64,000 nt of DNA. It comes from Variovorax paradoxus. Its GTDB lineage: Bacteria > Pseudomonadota > Gammaproteobacteria > Burkholderiales > Burkholderiaceae_C. Positions 36,119 through 45,899 of this stretch are shown here, piece after piece (the stretch's first letter is position 1; each line of letters begins with the position of its first letter). The translations under genes were made by a program, and so were the position numbers. The DNA lies in contig NZ_JAUSXG010000001.1 in the NCBI RefSeq assembly GCF_030815855.1, forward strand, positions 2,046,001-2,110,000, written 5' to 3'. Below the pieces are notes generated by a model, which saw only the letters and a list, made by a program, of their open reading frames with translations, was not told the origin of the DNA and made no database searches.

Positions 36119-37639
36119 TCAGCAGCCGCTGAGTTCCACCCGCCAGTTGCTGGTCTTCTGCCAGGCCAGCACTTCTTCGCGCAGCAGGTGCGCGGACTGG
36201 GGATAGGCATCGGCCCAGTCGGGCGCACAGGCAATCGTGAAAGCCCTGGCACCCAGCGCCGCGAGATGCAGCGCCTGCGGATCGGGATCGCGGCGCGCGT
36301 GGCACAAGATGACCGCGAGACGCAGCGAGAGCAGCTGCATCACGAAGGTTTCGTCGTCGAGCGCGGCCTCGAGCTTGCGTAGCTTGCCGCGCTGCCCCAG
36401 AACCAGTTGGCCGAGCGCGTGCAGCTCGTTCACGGCAAAGCCGGGCGCGTCGGTGTTGTCCAGAATGTAGGCGCCGTGCTTGTGATAGTCGCTGTGCGAA
36501 ACCAGCGTGCCGATTTCATGCAACTGCGCCGCCCAGCCGAGCTTGCGCAGCGCCCGCCCGGCGCGACTGCCCGAGCTGCCGCCACGTGCCGCGGGCGTGA
36601 GCTGCACGAACAATGCCGCGGCGGTTTCGCCCACGCGCCGGGCTTGGGCCGCATCGACCGAGAAACGGCTGGCCAGCCGCGCCACGGTGGCGGTGCGCAA
36701 ATCGGCCACGCCCTCGTCGCGTTCGAGCAATTCGTAGAGCACCCCGTGGCGAAGCGCACCCTGGGCGACTTTCATTTCTTCGATGCCGAGCAGGTCGAAC
36801 ACCGCCCGCAGCACGCTCACGCCGCCGCCGATGACGGCCTTGCGGTCTTCGCGCATGCCGTCGATGCGCAGCTTGTCGGCGCTCCCGGCCTTGAGCAGGC
36901 GCTCGACCAGCCAGTCGAGTCCGTCGCGGGTGATCAGCCCGGGTTCGCCGCCGGCCGCGGCCAGCACGTCGCCCACCGCGCCGATGGTGCCGGAGGCGCC
37001 GTACGCCACGTCCCACTGGTCGCGGGTGTAGCTCGACAAGGCATCGTCCAGCACCGCCTTGGCCGCCACCTCGGCGGCACGGAATGCGGCCGGGGTGAAG
37101 AGGCCTTCTGCAAAGTGCTTCATCGACCACGCGACGCTGCCGACGCGGTAAGACTCCATCAGCTCGGCGTCGAGCGCGCGGCCGATGATCATTTCGGTGG
37201 AGCGCCCGCCGATGTCCACCACCAGCCGGCGCTCGCGGTCGGAGGCGTCGGTGTGCGGCAGCATGTGCGCCACGCCCTGGTAGATGAGGCGGGCTTCCTC
37301 GCGCCCCGGGATCACGTCGATGCCGAAACCCAGGATGGTGCGCGCGCGCAGCAGGAATTCTTCGCGGTTGCGGGCTTCACGCAGCGTCTGGGTGGCGACG
37401 GCGCGCACCTGCGAGCGCTTGAAGCCGGCCAGCCGTTCGCCAAACCGGGCGAGCGCGTCCCAGCCGCGCTGCATGGCCTCGGGCGTGAGGTTCCGGGCGC
37501 TGTCCAGGCCGTTGCCCTGGCGCACGGTTTCCTTGAGGTATTCGGTACGGTGAATCTGGCCGTGGTCGACCTGTCCGATTTCGAGCCGGAAGCTGTTCGA
37601 ACCGAGATCGACGGCGGCGAGGCGGGTGCCGTTTTGCAT
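36119..37639 (-). CDS. ppx: Exopolyphosphatase / guanosine pentaphosphatase
   Basis: It has 506 residues from the ATG at 37639, where the family N-terminus LAAVDLGSNSFRLEIGQV begins; the longer frame to 37864 was rejected. The actin-like ASKHA phosphate loops are DLGSNS (near residue 11) and VVDIGGRSTEMIIG (near 145). The C-terminal HD-like domain follows (LGWAAQLHEIGTLVSHSDYHKHGAYIL in parts). It degrades polyphosphate from the ends, opposing PPK. It diverges from pstS, and a minus-strand Pho box lies in the gap. Confidence 0.95.
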   Translation of the reverse strand: MQNGTRLAAVDLGSNSFRLEIGQVDHGQIHRTEYLKETVRQGNGLDSARNLTPEAMQRGWDALARFGERLAGFKRSQVRAVATQTLREARNREEFLLRARTILGFGIDVIPGREEARLIYQGVAHMLPHTDASDRERRLVVDIGGRSTEMIIGRALDAELMESYRVGSVAWSMKHFAEGLFTPAAFRAAEVAAKAVLDDALSSYTRDQWDVAYGASGTIGAVGDVLAAAGGEPGLITRDGLDWLVERLLKAGSADKLRIDGMREDRKAVIGGGVSVLRAVFDLLGIEEMKVAQGALRHGVLYELLERDEGVADLRTATVARLASRFSVDAAQARRVGETAAALFVQLTPAARGGSSGSRAGRALRKLGWAAQLHEIGTLVSHSDYHKHGAYILDNTDAPGFAVNELHALGQLVLGQRGKLRKLEAALDDETFVMQLLSLRLAVILCHARRDPDPQALHLAALGARAFTIACAPDWADAYPQSAHLLREEVLAWQKTSNWRVELSGC

Positions 37640-37755
37640 GTAGTTGTAGTGAGAAGAGGGGCGGTGGATCTGATCGTAGCGCCGTGACAGGCCGTGGACA
37701 GGTGCGCCGCCTCCCGAATCGCCGGTAGCGAGGTTCGGAAGGCTAGGCGCGGCAA

Positions 37756-37773
37756 ATGACGGTTGTGTGACAG
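37756..37773 (-). promoter_or_regulatory. Pho box facing ppx
   Basis: On the minus strand CTGTCAC-ACAA-CCGTCAT is a good Pho box: two 7-base half-sites separated by 4 bases. It lies 117-134 bp before the ppx ATG. It also forms half of a dyad GTGTGAC-AGC-GTCACAC (37765-37781). Confidence 0.6.
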
Positions 37774-37822
37774 CGTCACACAAGCCGCGGAGCCGCAGCG
37801 GCATTTTCCCTCGACGAGGGGG

Positions 37823-37840
37823 TGTCACACCGATGTCACA
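37823..37840 (+). promoter_or_regulatory. Pho box of the pst operon
   Basis: TGTCACA-CCGA-TGTCACA is a perfect direct repeat with 11-bp period, the core of a PhoB site. It sits 65-82 bp upstream of the pstS ATG, and TAGAGT (37850-37855) lies about 10 bp downstream as a possible -10 box. This is the classical arrangement at PhoB-activated promoters. Confidence 0.8.
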
Positions 37841-37904
37841 CAAGCTTTCTAGAGTCCGTTCCAAGCCCGAAAGGGACTACTTCTTACTTCTAAAGGAAGC
37901 CTTG

Positions 37905-38942
37905 ATGAAAACGACTTTCAAATTTGCAGCCGCCGGCCTCGTGGCCGCGGTCTTCGCCCAAGTTCCCGCTTTTGCACAAGACGTGACCGGCGCCGGCGCC
38001 AGCTTCCCGGCACCGCTGTATGCCAAGTGGGCTTCCGATTTCAACAAGGCCACCGGCGTCAAGATCAACTACCAGTCGGTCGGCTCGGGTGCCGGCCTGA
38101 AGCAGATCGAAGCCAAGACGGTCGATTTCGGCGCTTCCGACGCGCCCCTGAAGGACGACGAACTCCAGGCCAAGGGCCTGATCCAGTTCCCCACCGTCAT
38201 CGGCGGCGTGATTCCCGTGGTGAACATTCCCGGCATCAAGCCAGGCGAGCTGAAGCTCAACGGCCAGGTGCTGGGCGACATCTACCTGGGCAAGATCACC
38301 AAGTGGAACGACCCGGCCATCAAGGCGCTGAACGGTTCGCTGGCCCTGCCGGACGCCGCCATTGCGCCGGTCCGCCGCGCCGATGGCTCGGGCACCAGCT
38401 TTCTGTTCACCAACTACCTGAGCAAGGTCAACGCCGAGTGGAAGACCAAGGTGGGCGAGGGCACGGCCGTGAACTGGCCGACCGGCGCGGGCGGCAAGGG
38501 CAATGAAGGCGTCGCTGCCTTCGTGAACCGCCTGCCCAATTCGATCGGCTATGTCGAGTACGCCTACGTCAAGCAGAACAAGATGAACTACGCCCAGTTG
38601 CAGAACGCCGCCGGCAACTTTGTCTCGCCGGAAGACACGGCCTTCAAGGCCGCGGCCGCCGGCGCCGACTGGAACAAGAGCTTCTACCAGGTGCTGACCA
38701 ACCAGGCCGGCAAGGATGCATGGCCCATCACCGGCGCCACCTTCATCCTGCTGCACAAGGTGCAGGACAAGCCCGCCAACGCGACCACCGTGCTCAAGTT
38801 CTTCGACTGGGCCTACAAGGGCGGCGACAAGACGGCCGACGATCTCGACTACGTGCCGATGCCCGATGCCGTGAAGGCCACCATCGCCAAGGCGTGGGGT
38901 GAAGTGAAGGACGCGTCGGGCAAGCCTGTCGCGTTCAAGTAA
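37905..38942 (+). CDS. pstS: Periplasmic phosphate-binding protein
   Basis: It has 345 residues from the ATG at 37905 (AAAGGAAG site). A signal peptide ends PAFAQ. PstS signatures are [37 protein letters not shown] and [15 protein letters not shown], which supply the phosphate-binding serines, aspartate and arginine. It delivers phosphate to PstC-PstA and heads the pstSCAB-phoU-phoBR cluster. Confidence 0.97.
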   Translation: MKTTFKFAAAGLVAAVFAQVPAFAQDVTGAGASFPAPLYAKWASDFNKATGVKINYQSVGSGAGLKQIEAKTVDFGASDAPLKDDELQAKGLIQFPTVIGGVIPVVNIPGIKPGELKLNGQVLGDIYLGKITKWNDPAIKALNGSLALPDAAIAPVRRADGSGTSFLFTNYLSKVNAEWKTKVGEGTAVNWPTGAGGKGNEGVAAFVNRLPNSIGYVEYAYVKQNKMNYAQLQNAAGNFVSPEDTAFKAAAAGADWNKSFYQVLTNQAGKDAWPITGATFILLHKVQDKPANATTVLKFFDWAYKGGDKTADDLDYVPMPDAVKATIAKAWGEVKDASGKPVAFK

Positions 38943-38973
38943 ATCCACCCACCCACTCCAGAACGGCGCGACC

Positions 38974-40056
38974 ATGAGCAGCACTTCGCTCGAGGACGCG
39001 CCGCTTTCGTCTTTGCCGGAGCGACCCGTGTCATCCACTTTTCCTGCTTCTGCCGCCACGTACGACCTTGCGGCCGAACGCGGCCGCACCGCTGCGTCCC
39101 CACCGCCGGCCAAGGCGCCGCGTTCCGGTCCCATGGCCGACCGGCTGTTCGGTTGGGCCGCCAAGGGCGCTGCGCTGCTGACGCTCGCGATGCTGATCGG
39201 CATTCTGCTGTCGCTGATTGCCGGCGCATGGCCCGCCATTTCGAAGTACGGCCTCGGCTTTCTCACCAGCAGCGTGTGGGATCCGGTGCAGAACGAGTAC
39301 GGCGGCCTGGTCATGATCTACGGCACGCTGGCCACGTCGGCCATCGCGCTGGTGATCGCGGTGCCGGTGAGCTTCGGCATCGCGCTGTTCCTGACCGAGC
39401 TCTCGCCCAGCTGGCTCAAGCGCCCGCTGGGCACGGCCATCGAATTGCTCGCCGCCGTGCCGTCGATCGTGTACGGCATGTGGGGTTTGCTGGTGTTCGG
39501 TCCGATTCTTTCCACCTGGGTGCAGCAGCCGCTGCAGAAGCTGCTCGCCGGCGTGCCGTACCTCGGCGCGCTGGTGTCGGGCCCGCCCGTGGGCATCGGC
39601 ATTCTCTCGGCCGGCATCATCCTCGCGATCATGATCATTCCGTTCATCGCCTCGGTGATGCGCGACGTGTTCGAAGTGACGCCGCCGCTGCTCAAGGAGT
39701 CGGCCTACGGGCTGGGGTCCACGACGTGGGAAGTGGTCTCGAAGGTCGTGCTGCCCTACACCAAGGCCGGCGTGATCGGCGGCATCATGCTCGGCCTCGG
39801 CCGGGCGCTCGGTGAAACGATGGCGGTCACCTTCGTGATCGGCAACATGAACCAGCTCAACTCGCTGTCGGTGTTCGAGGCGGCCAACAGCATTACCTCG
39901 GCGCTGGCCAACGAATTTGCCGAAGCCGGCGCGGGCCTGCACCAGGCCGCGCTGATGTACCTGGGCCTGGTGCTGTTCTTCATTACCTTTGTGGTGTTGA
40001 CGCTCTCCAAGGTGCTGCTTGCCCAGATGAAGAAGAGCGAAGGGACCAAGTCATGA
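38974..40056 (+). CDS. pstC: Phosphate ABC transporter permease PstC
   Basis: It has 360 residues. A cytoplasmic Pro/Ala-rich N-terminal extension of about 55 residues precedes six membrane segments, longer than in E. coli. The EAA-type loop ([30 protein letters not shown] in parts) lies near residue 245. It forms the inner-membrane phosphate channel with PstA. The last codons overlap pstA by 4 bp. Confidence 0.96.
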   Translation: MSSTSLEDAPLSSLPERPVSSTFPASAATYDLAAERGRTAASPPPAKAPRSGPMADRLFGWAAKGAALLTLAMLIGILLSLIAGAWPAISKYGLGFLTSSVWDPVQNEYGGLVMIYGTLATSAIALVIAVPVSFGIALFLTELSPSWLKRPLGTAIELLAAVPSIVYGMWGLLVFGPILSTWVQQPLQKLLAGVPYLGALVSGPPVGIGILSAGIILAIMIIPFIASVMRDVFEVTPPLLKESAYGLGSTTWEVVSKVVLPYTKAGVIGGIMLGLGRALGETMAVTFVIGNMNQLNSLSVFEAANSITSALANEFAEAGAGLHQAALMYLGLVLFFITFVVLTLSKVLLAQMKKSEGTKS

Positions 40057-40943
40057 ATACGAGCACGGCTCAAAACCTGCTGAACGCCAAGGCTCTCGCC
40101 GAAACGCGCCAGGCCAAGTTTGCCTCGCGCAACCGGGTCAACAAGATCGCGCTCACGCTGTCGCTCGCCGCAATGGTGTTCGGCGTGTTCTGGCTCGTCT
40201 GGATCCTTTGGGAAACGCTGCGCCTGGGCCTGGGCGGCCTGGCGCTCGCCACCTTCACCGAAATGACGCCGCCGCCGAACGAAGCGGGCGGCATTGCCAA
40301 CGCGATCTTCGGCTCGTTCGTGATGGTGGCGCTGGCCACTTTCGTGGGCACGCCGATCGGCATCATGGCCGGCATCTACCTCGCCGAATACAACCCGAAG
40401 GGCTGGCTTGCATCGGTCACGCGCTTCGTGAACGACATCCTGCTGTCGGCGCCGTCGATCGTGATCGGCCTCTTCGTGTATGCCGTGGTGGTGGCCTATT
40501 TCAAGACCTTCTCCGGCCTGGCGGGCGCGCTGTCGCTGGCGCTGATCGTGATTCCGGTGGTGATCCGCACTACCGAGAACATGTTGCAGCTGGTGCCGCC
40601 GGGCCTCCGTGAAGCAGCCTACGCACTGGGCGCGCCGAAGTGGAAGGTCATCCTGAGCATCACGCTGCGCGCCGCGCGTGCGGGCGTGGTCACGGGTGTG
40701 CTGCTGGCTGTGGCGCGCATCGCCGGCGAAACCGCGCCGCTGCTCTTCACCGCGTTGAACAACCAGTTCTGGACCGCCGACGTGAGCCAGCCGATGGCCA
40801 GCTTGCCGGTAACGATCTTCAAGTTCGCGATGAGCCCGTACGAAAACTGGCAACAGCTGGCCTGGGCCGGCGTGTTCCTGATCACCGTGGCCGTGCTCGC
40901 CCTCAACATCCTGGCGCGCGTGCTGACGCGCAACAAACTCTGA
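40053..40943 (+). CDS. pstA: Phosphate ABC transporter permease PstA
   Basis: It has 296 residues, starting in an ATGA overlap with pstC. Six hydrophobic helices are visible, and the ABC permease loop is [30 protein letters not shown] (parts). The motif [15 protein letters not shown] is characteristic of PstA. It forms the channel with PstC. Confidence 0.96.
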   Translation: MNTSTAQNLLNAKALAETRQAKFASRNRVNKIALTLSLAAMVFGVFWLVWILWETLRLGLGGLALATFTEMTPPPNEAGGIANAIFGSFVMVALATFVGTPIGIMAGIYLAEYNPKGWLASVTRFVNDILLSAPSIVIGLFVYAVVVAYFKTFSGLAGALSLALIVIPVVIRTTENMLQLVPPGLREAAYALGAPKWKVILSITLRAARAGVVTGVLLAVARIAGETAPLLFTALNNQFWTADVSQPMASLPVTIFKFAMSPYENWQQLAWAGVFLITVAVLALNILARVLTRNKL

Positions 40944-40963
40944 TTCAAGAAGAAGTAGCAACC

Positions 40964-41743
40964 ATGCCAAACACCGTCGCACAACCGTCGCGCTCGAAGA
41001 TCTCGGTCAAGGACCTGAACTTCTACTACGGCAAGTTCCACGCGCTCAAGGGCATCAATCTCGAGATCCCCGAGAACAAGGTCACGGCCTTCATCGGCCC
41101 GTCGGGCTGCGGCAAGTCGACCCTGCTGCGCACCTTCAACCGCATGTTCGAGCTCTACCCCGAGCAGCGCGCCGAGGGCACCATTGCGCTCGACGGCGAG
41201 AACCTGCTCACGTCCAAGCAGGACGTGGCGCTGATTCGCGCAAAGATCGGCATGGTGTTCCAGAAGCCCACGCCGTTCCCGATGTCGATCTACGACAACA
41301 TCGCCTTCGGCGTGAAGCTGTTCGAGAACCTGAGCGCGAGCGAAATGGACGACCGCGTCGAGTGGGCCCTGAAGAAGGCCGCGCTCTGGACCGAGGTGCG
41401 CGACAAGCTGCAGCAAAGCGGCTCGGGCCTTTCCGGCGGGCAGCAGCAGCGCCTGTGCATTGCGCGCGGCATTGCCATCAAGCCCGAGGTGCTGCTGCTC
41501 GACGAGCCCTGCTCGGCGCTCGACCCGATCTCGACCGCGAAGATCGAAGAGTTGATTGCCGAACTGAAGAACGAGTACACCGTGGTCATCGTCACGCACA
41601 ACATGCAGCAGGCGGCACGCTGCAGCGACTACACCGCGTACATGTACCTGGGCGACCTGATCGAGTTCGGCGCGACGGAACAGATGTTCTTCAAGCCGCA
41701 GCGCAAGGAGACCGAGGACTACATCACCGGCCGTTTCGGCTGA
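40964..41743 (+). CDS. pstB: Phosphate ABC transporter ATPase PstB
   Basis: It has 259 residues from the ATG at 40964. Walker A is GPSGCGKST, the signature is LSGGQQQRL, Walker B is [13 protein letters not shown] and the switch His is in VTHNM. Substitutions such as [14 protein letters not shown] match PstB. It powers phosphate uptake and, with PhoU, signals phosphate sufficiency to PhoR. Confidence 0.97.
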   Translation: MPNTVAQPSRSKISVKDLNFYYGKFHALKGINLEIPENKVTAFIGPSGCGKSTLLRTFNRMFELYPEQRAEGTIALDGENLLTSKQDVALIRAKIGMVFQKPTPFPMSIYDNIAFGVKLFENLSASEMDDRVEWALKKAALWTEVRDKLQQSGSGLSGGQQQRLCIARGIAIKPEVLLLDEPCSALDPISTAKIEELIAELKNEYTVVIVTHNMQQAARCSDYTAYMYLGDLIEFGATEQMFFKPQRKETEDYITGRFG

Positions 41744-41759
41744 TGCCAAGGAGGCACAC

Positions 41760-42461
41760 ATGACTGAAAAACATCTCTCCAGCCAGTTCGACAGCGAACT
41801 CAACGGCGTTTCGTCGCGCGTGATGGAGCTCGGCGGCATGGTCGAGGCGCAGATTCACCAGGCGGTGTATGCGCTGCTGCAGTTCGACCCCGATGCGGCC
41901 GACCGCGTGATGGAAACCGAGCACCGCGTCAATGCGATGGAAATCGAGATCGACCGCGAGCTGTCGTCGATCATTGCGCGGCGCCAGCCGACGGCGCGCG
42001 ACCTGCGTTTGCTGATCGCCATTTCCAAGACCACGGCCAACCTCGAGCGCGTGGGCGACGAGGCCAACAAGATTGCGCGCATGGTCAAGTCGATCATCGA
42101 GAGCGGCTCGGCCCGCGCGCTGCCTTCGAACGAGCTGCGCATTGCCGCCGACCTGGCTTCGGGCCTCTTGCGTACCGCGCTCGACGCGTTCGCGCGCCTG
42201 GACACGGCCGCCGCGCTGTCGATCCTCAAGGACGACGACCTGATCGACAAGGAGTTCGACGGCTTCGTGCGCAAGCTGGTCACCTACATGATGGAAGACC
42301 CGCGCACGATCTCGGCCAGCCTCGACCTGCTGTTCCTGGCCAAGGCCATCGAGCGCATCGGCGACCACGCCAAGAACATCGCCGAATTCATCATCTACAT
42401 CGTCAAGGGCGCCGATGTGCGGCACACTTCGATGCAGGAAATCGAGTCGGCGCTGAAGTAA
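41760..42461 (+). CDS. phoU: Phosphate signalling protein PhoU
   Basis: It has 233 residues and forms two PhoU three-helix repeats. The metal-binding motifs are NLERVGDEANKIA (about residues 94-106) and AIERIGDHAKNIAEF (about 198-212). PhoU links PstB to PhoR and prevents Pho activation when phosphate is plentiful. It follows pstB by 16 bp. Confidence 0.96.
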   Translation: MTEKHLSSQFDSELNGVSSRVMELGGMVEAQIHQAVYALLQFDPDAADRVMETEHRVNAMEIEIDRELSSIIARRQPTARDLRLLIAISKTTANLERVGDEANKIARMVKSIIESGSARALPSNELRIAADLASGLLRTALDAFARLDTAAALSILKDDDLIDKEFDGFVRKLVTYMMEDPRTISASLDLLFLAKAIERIGDHAKNIAEFIIYIVKGADVRHTSMQEIESALK

Positions 42462-42489
42462 GAACCACGGCAAGATCCCCGAAGAAAGC

Positions 42490-43182
42490 ATGAAGAAACC
42501 CAGAGTCCTGATCGTCGAAGACGAGTCGTCGATCGCCGAGCTGATCGCCGTCAACCTGCGCCACAACGGCTTCGAGCCGATCTGGTCGGAAGACGGCGCG
42601 GCGGCGCAACGCGAAATCGACGCCTTCCTGCCGGACCTGATCCTGCTCGACTGGATGCTGCCCGGCCAGAGCGGCCTGCAGCTCGCGCGCCAATGGCGCA
42701 AGGACGCACGCACCAAGGCGGTCCCGATCCTGATGCTGACCGCGCGCGGCGACGAGCCCGACAAGGTGGCCGGCCTCGACGCGGGTGCCGACGACTACAT
42801 CACCAAGCCGTTCTCCACGCAGGAAATGCTCGCGCGCATCCGCGCCGTGCTGCGCCGCCGCGCGCCTGAGGTGGTGGCCGAGCGCGTGGAGATCGGCGAG
42901 CTTGCGCTCGACACCGCCACGCACCGCGTCACCTGGCAGGGCAATGCGCTCAAGGTGGGACCGACCGAGTTCAAGCTGCTGGCCTACCTGATGCAGCACG
43001 CCGAGCGCGTGCACAGCCGCGCGCAGTTGCTCGACAAGGTGTGGGGCGACCACGTCTACATCGAGGAGCGCACGGTCGACGTCCACGTCAAGCGCCTGCG
43101 CGAATCGCTGGGCGCTGCGGCGCCCATGGTCGAAACCGTGCGTGGTGCCGGCTATCGCCTGACGGTCCAAGTCACGGTTTGA
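42490..43182 (+). CDS. phoB: Phosphate response regulator PhoB
   Basis: It has 230 residues. The receiver domain has the acidic pocket E10-D11, phosphoacceptor Asp54 (LILLDWMLPG), the Thr in MLTARGD and Lys in ITKPFS. The C-terminal winged helix contains VGPTEFKLLAYLMQHAERVHSRAQLLDKVWG and the RTVDVHVKRLRESL recognition region. It should bind the Pho boxes seen upstream of olsB, ppk, ppx and pstS. Confidence 0.97.
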   Translation: MKKPRVLIVEDESSIAELIAVNLRHNGFEPIWSEDGAAAQREIDAFLPDLILLDWMLPGQSGLQLARQWRKDARTKAVPILMLTARGDEPDKVAGLDAGADDYITKPFSTQEMLARIRAVLRRRAPEVVAERVEIGELALDTATHRVTWQGNALKVGPTEFKLLAYLMQHAERVHSRAQLLDKVWGDHVYIEERTVDVHVKRLRESLGAAAPMVETVRGAGYRLTVQVTV

Positions 43183-43226
43183 ACCGCGCCGTGTCCATCG
43201 GCCGCGGGCGCGGATAATCGCCCGCC

Positions 43227-44564
43227 ATGCCTGTCCGTATCGCTACTTTTCTCATAGCGTCGCTCGTGATGGGAGCGGGCGCCGCAGCCGTTTTTGGTTG
43301 GAAGTTCGGATGGCTCGGCGCCTGGTTGGGCGCGGTACTCTGGCTCGCACTGGACGCGTGGCGGGCCCAGCGCCTGCTGCAGGTGCTGCGCAACAATGCG
43401 GCGGGCCTGCCGACACGCGGAGCCGGCATGTGGGGCGAACTCTCGGAACGCATCCGCAAGCTGCTGCGCGATCGCGAGCAGCAGACCCGGCAGGCCGAAG
43501 ACCGTCTCCAGGAATTCCTGGCCGCCATCCAGGCGTCTCCCAACGGCGTGATCCTGCTCGACGAGCAGGGCCGCATCGAATGGTGCAACCAGACGGCGGC
43601 GAGCCAATTCGGAATCAACAGCGAACGCGACCTCTTGCAGCACCTCGCGAACCTGGTGCGCGATCCGGCTTTCGTGGCCTACCTGGCTTCGTGGAACTAC
43701 AGCCGCGACGTCGTCATCGACGCCTCCGGGCCCGGCCAAGCGCAGCAGCGCAGCCATCCGGTGCGGCTCTCGGTGCAAGTGCATCCTTATGCCGGCAACC
43801 GCCGCATGCTGCTCACGCGCGACATCACCGCGGTGGAGCAGGCAGAAGCCATGCGGCGCGATTTCGTCGCCAACGTGTCGCATGAGATCCGCACGCCGCT
43901 CACGGTGCTAGCCGGCTTTGTCGAAACCCTGCAGAACCTGCCGCTCGACGCGGAAGAGCGCGCGCGCTACCTGTCGCTGATGAGCCAGCAGTCGCACCGC
44001 ATGGAAACGCTGGTGAACGACCTGCTGACGCTCTCGCGTCTCGAAGGCAGCGCGCCGCCTTCGGGCAACCAGTGGATCCGCATTCGGGCGCTGCTTGCGC
44101 AGTGCGAAGACGAGGGGCGCGGACTGTCGGGCCGGCTTGCGCCGCAGGGCCATCGCCTGTCCTTCACCATCGAGGCCGAATCCGAAATCTCGGGTGCGCC
44201 GACCGAGTTGCAAAGCGCCATGTCGAACCTGCTGACCAACGCCATCCGCTACACGCCCGGCGGCGGCGAGGTGGCGGTGACCTGGCGCCTGCTGCCCGAC
44301 GGGCGCGGTGAATACGCGGTGCGCGATACCGGCCCGGGCATTGCCGCCGAGCACATTCCCCGCCTGACCGAGCGCTTCTACCGCATCGACCGCAGCCGCT
44401 CCCGGGAGACCGGCGGCACCGGGCTGGGCCTGGCGATCGTGAAGCACATCGCGCAGCGGCACGGGGCCGAACTGCGCATCGAGAGCACGGTAGGGAAGGG
44501 CTCCCGCTTTGCGCTGGTGTTTCCGGTGAACCGGGTGCGGGAAGCGCGGCTGCTAGCGAAGTGA
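43227..44564 (+). CDS. phoR: Phosphate sensor histidine kinase PhoR
   Basis: It has 445 residues. Two N-terminal hydrophobic helices (about residues 5-45) anchor it, followed by a PAS domain (LLDEQGRIEWCNQTAASQFGI). The H-box is RDFVANVSHEIRTPLTVLAGF and the ATPase motifs are AMSNLLTNAIRYTPGGG, DTGPGI and GGTGLGLAIVKHI. It phosphorylates PhoB at low phosphate. Its 3' end overlaps the convergent MATE gene by 12 bp. Confidence 0.97.
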   Translation: MPVRIATFLIASLVMGAGAAAVFGWKFGWLGAWLGAVLWLALDAWRAQRLLQVLRNNAAGLPTRGAGMWGELSERIRKLLRDREQQTRQAEDRLQEFLAAIQASPNGVILLDEQGRIEWCNQTAASQFGINSERDLLQHLANLVRDPAFVAYLASWNYSRDVVIDASGPGQAQQRSHPVRLSVQVHPYAGNRRMLLTRDITAVEQAEAMRRDFVANVSHEIRTPLTVLAGFVETLQNLPLDAEERARYLSLMSQQSHRMETLVNDLLTLSRLEGSAPPSGNQWIRIRALLAQCEDEGRGLSGRLAPQGHRLSFTIEAESEISGAPTELQSAMSNLLTNAIRYTPGGGEVAVTWRLLPDGRGEYAVRDTGPGIAAEHIPRLTERFYRIDRSRSRETGGTGLGLAIVKHIAQRHGAELRIESTVGKGSRFALVFPVNRVREARLLAK

Positions 44565-45896
44565 CCGCTGCATCGTCCAGCGCAGCAGCGCGCCGAACAG
44601 CAAGGCCGTGACCGCCAGGGCGCCCGCGCCCATGAGCCAGAACGCCAGCGGCGACTGCATTGCGGGCCAGGGCCCCAGGCCGCGATAGGCCAGCAGATAA
44701 CTCCCGCCGAGCCCGGCACCCCAGAGCAGGGTGCAGTAGATGACGAGCGGTGCCAGCGTGACGCGATAGCAGCGCAACACGAACACGCACAGCGTCTGCA
44801 GGGCATCGGCAAAGTGATAGACCGCCACCACCAGCAGCAACGCCGCGGCGACTGTCACCACGGCCGGGTTGTCGGAGTACACGTGGGCCAGCTTGAAGCG
44901 CAGCGCCACCATCGCGCCCGCGAAGAACAGGGCGCACAGAGCCGTGAGCTCGAAGCCCATGCGGCAGGCGCGGCGGGCCCTTGCGGCATGGCCGGCGCCG
45001 AGCCAGAAGCTCACGCGCGCGCTGGTGGCAATGGACAGCGAAAGCGGCACCATGTAGGCCACCGCGAGCAGGTTGGAGGCAATCTGGTGCGCGGCGGCCG
45101 CGGCCGTGCCGAGCCGCGCGATGAACAGCGCCATCAGGGTGAACGAGGTCACTTCCACCAGCACTGCGAGACCGCCGGGAACGCCCAGGCTCGCGAACTG
45201 GCGGATCTGCCGCCAGTCGGGTGCTTCGATGCGTTCCCAGAGCCGGTAGTCCTTGTAGAAGGAACTGCTGCGCAAAAGCCATGCGGCGCACGCCAGCATG
45301 GCCCAGTTCACGCACAGCGTGGCCCAGGCGCAGCCCACCAGGCCCATGGCCGGCAAACCGGCGCCGCCGAAGGTGAACCAGATCGACAGCGGCAGCTTCA
45401 GGAACAGCGAGCCCAGTTGCAGCCATGTCACGACCTGCGGCTTGCCGAGGCTCTGATTGAGCGTGCTGAACAAGCGGAAGAGCAGGGCGGGCGGCAGCGC
45501 AAAGGCGAGCACCGCCAGGTACGCTTCGACGCCGGCGCGCATCTCGGGCGGCACCTGCGTCCATCGCAATGCGGCGCCGGGGAACAGCAGCACGACCATG
45601 CCGACGGCGATGGCGATGCCGCTGAGATAAAGCGACTGCCGCACCGAGCGGCCCACTTCGCTTCGGCGGTCGGCGCCGTGCAGCTCGGCCCACACCGGCA
45701 GCAGTGCCTGCAGCACGCCCATCAGCGAGACAAACACGCTGATGAAGATGGCCGCGCCCACCGACAGCGCAGCCAGCGCGCTCTCGGCGTAGCGGCCGGC
45801 CACGATGGTGTCGGTCACGCCGAATGCCATCACGGCCAGTTGGCCGACCAGCACCGTGCCGGCGTGCCGCGCGATCAGACCTCGTTCGCCAGTCAC
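44553..45896 (-). CDS. MATE-family multidrug/toxin efflux transporter
   Basis: It has 447 residues and 12 predicted membrane helices in two halves (VLVGQLAVMAFGVTDTIVAGRY in the first; FASLGVPGGLAVLVEVTSFTLMALFIA in the second, both shown in part). These are typical of the NorM/DinF group, which exports cationic compounds in exchange for Na+ or H+. It lies directly after the glycosyltransferase gene with a 3-bp gap, so the two are co-transcribed. Confidence 0.9.
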   Translation of the reverse strand: MTGERGLIARHAGTVLVGQLAVMAFGVTDTIVAGRYAESALAALSVGAAIFISVFVSLMGVLQALLPVWAELHGADRRSEVGRSVRQSLYLSGIAIAVGMVVLLFPGAALRWTQVPPEMRAGVEAYLAVLAFALPPALLFRLFSTLNQSLGKPQVVTWLQLGSLFLKLPLSIWFTFGGAGLPAMGLVGCAWATLCVNWAMLACAAWLLRSSSFYKDYRLWERIEAPDWRQIRQFASLGVPGGLAVLVEVTSFTLMALFIARLGTAAAAAHQIASNLLAVAYMVPLSLSIATSARVSFWLGAGHAARARRACRMGFELTALCALFFAGAMVALRFKLAHVYSDNPAVVTVAAALLLVVAVYHFADALQTLCVFVLRCYRVTLAPLVIYCTLLWGAGLGGSYLLAYRGLGPWPAMQSPLAFWLMGAGALAVTALLFGALLRWTMQRSLR

Positions 45897-45899
45897 TTG

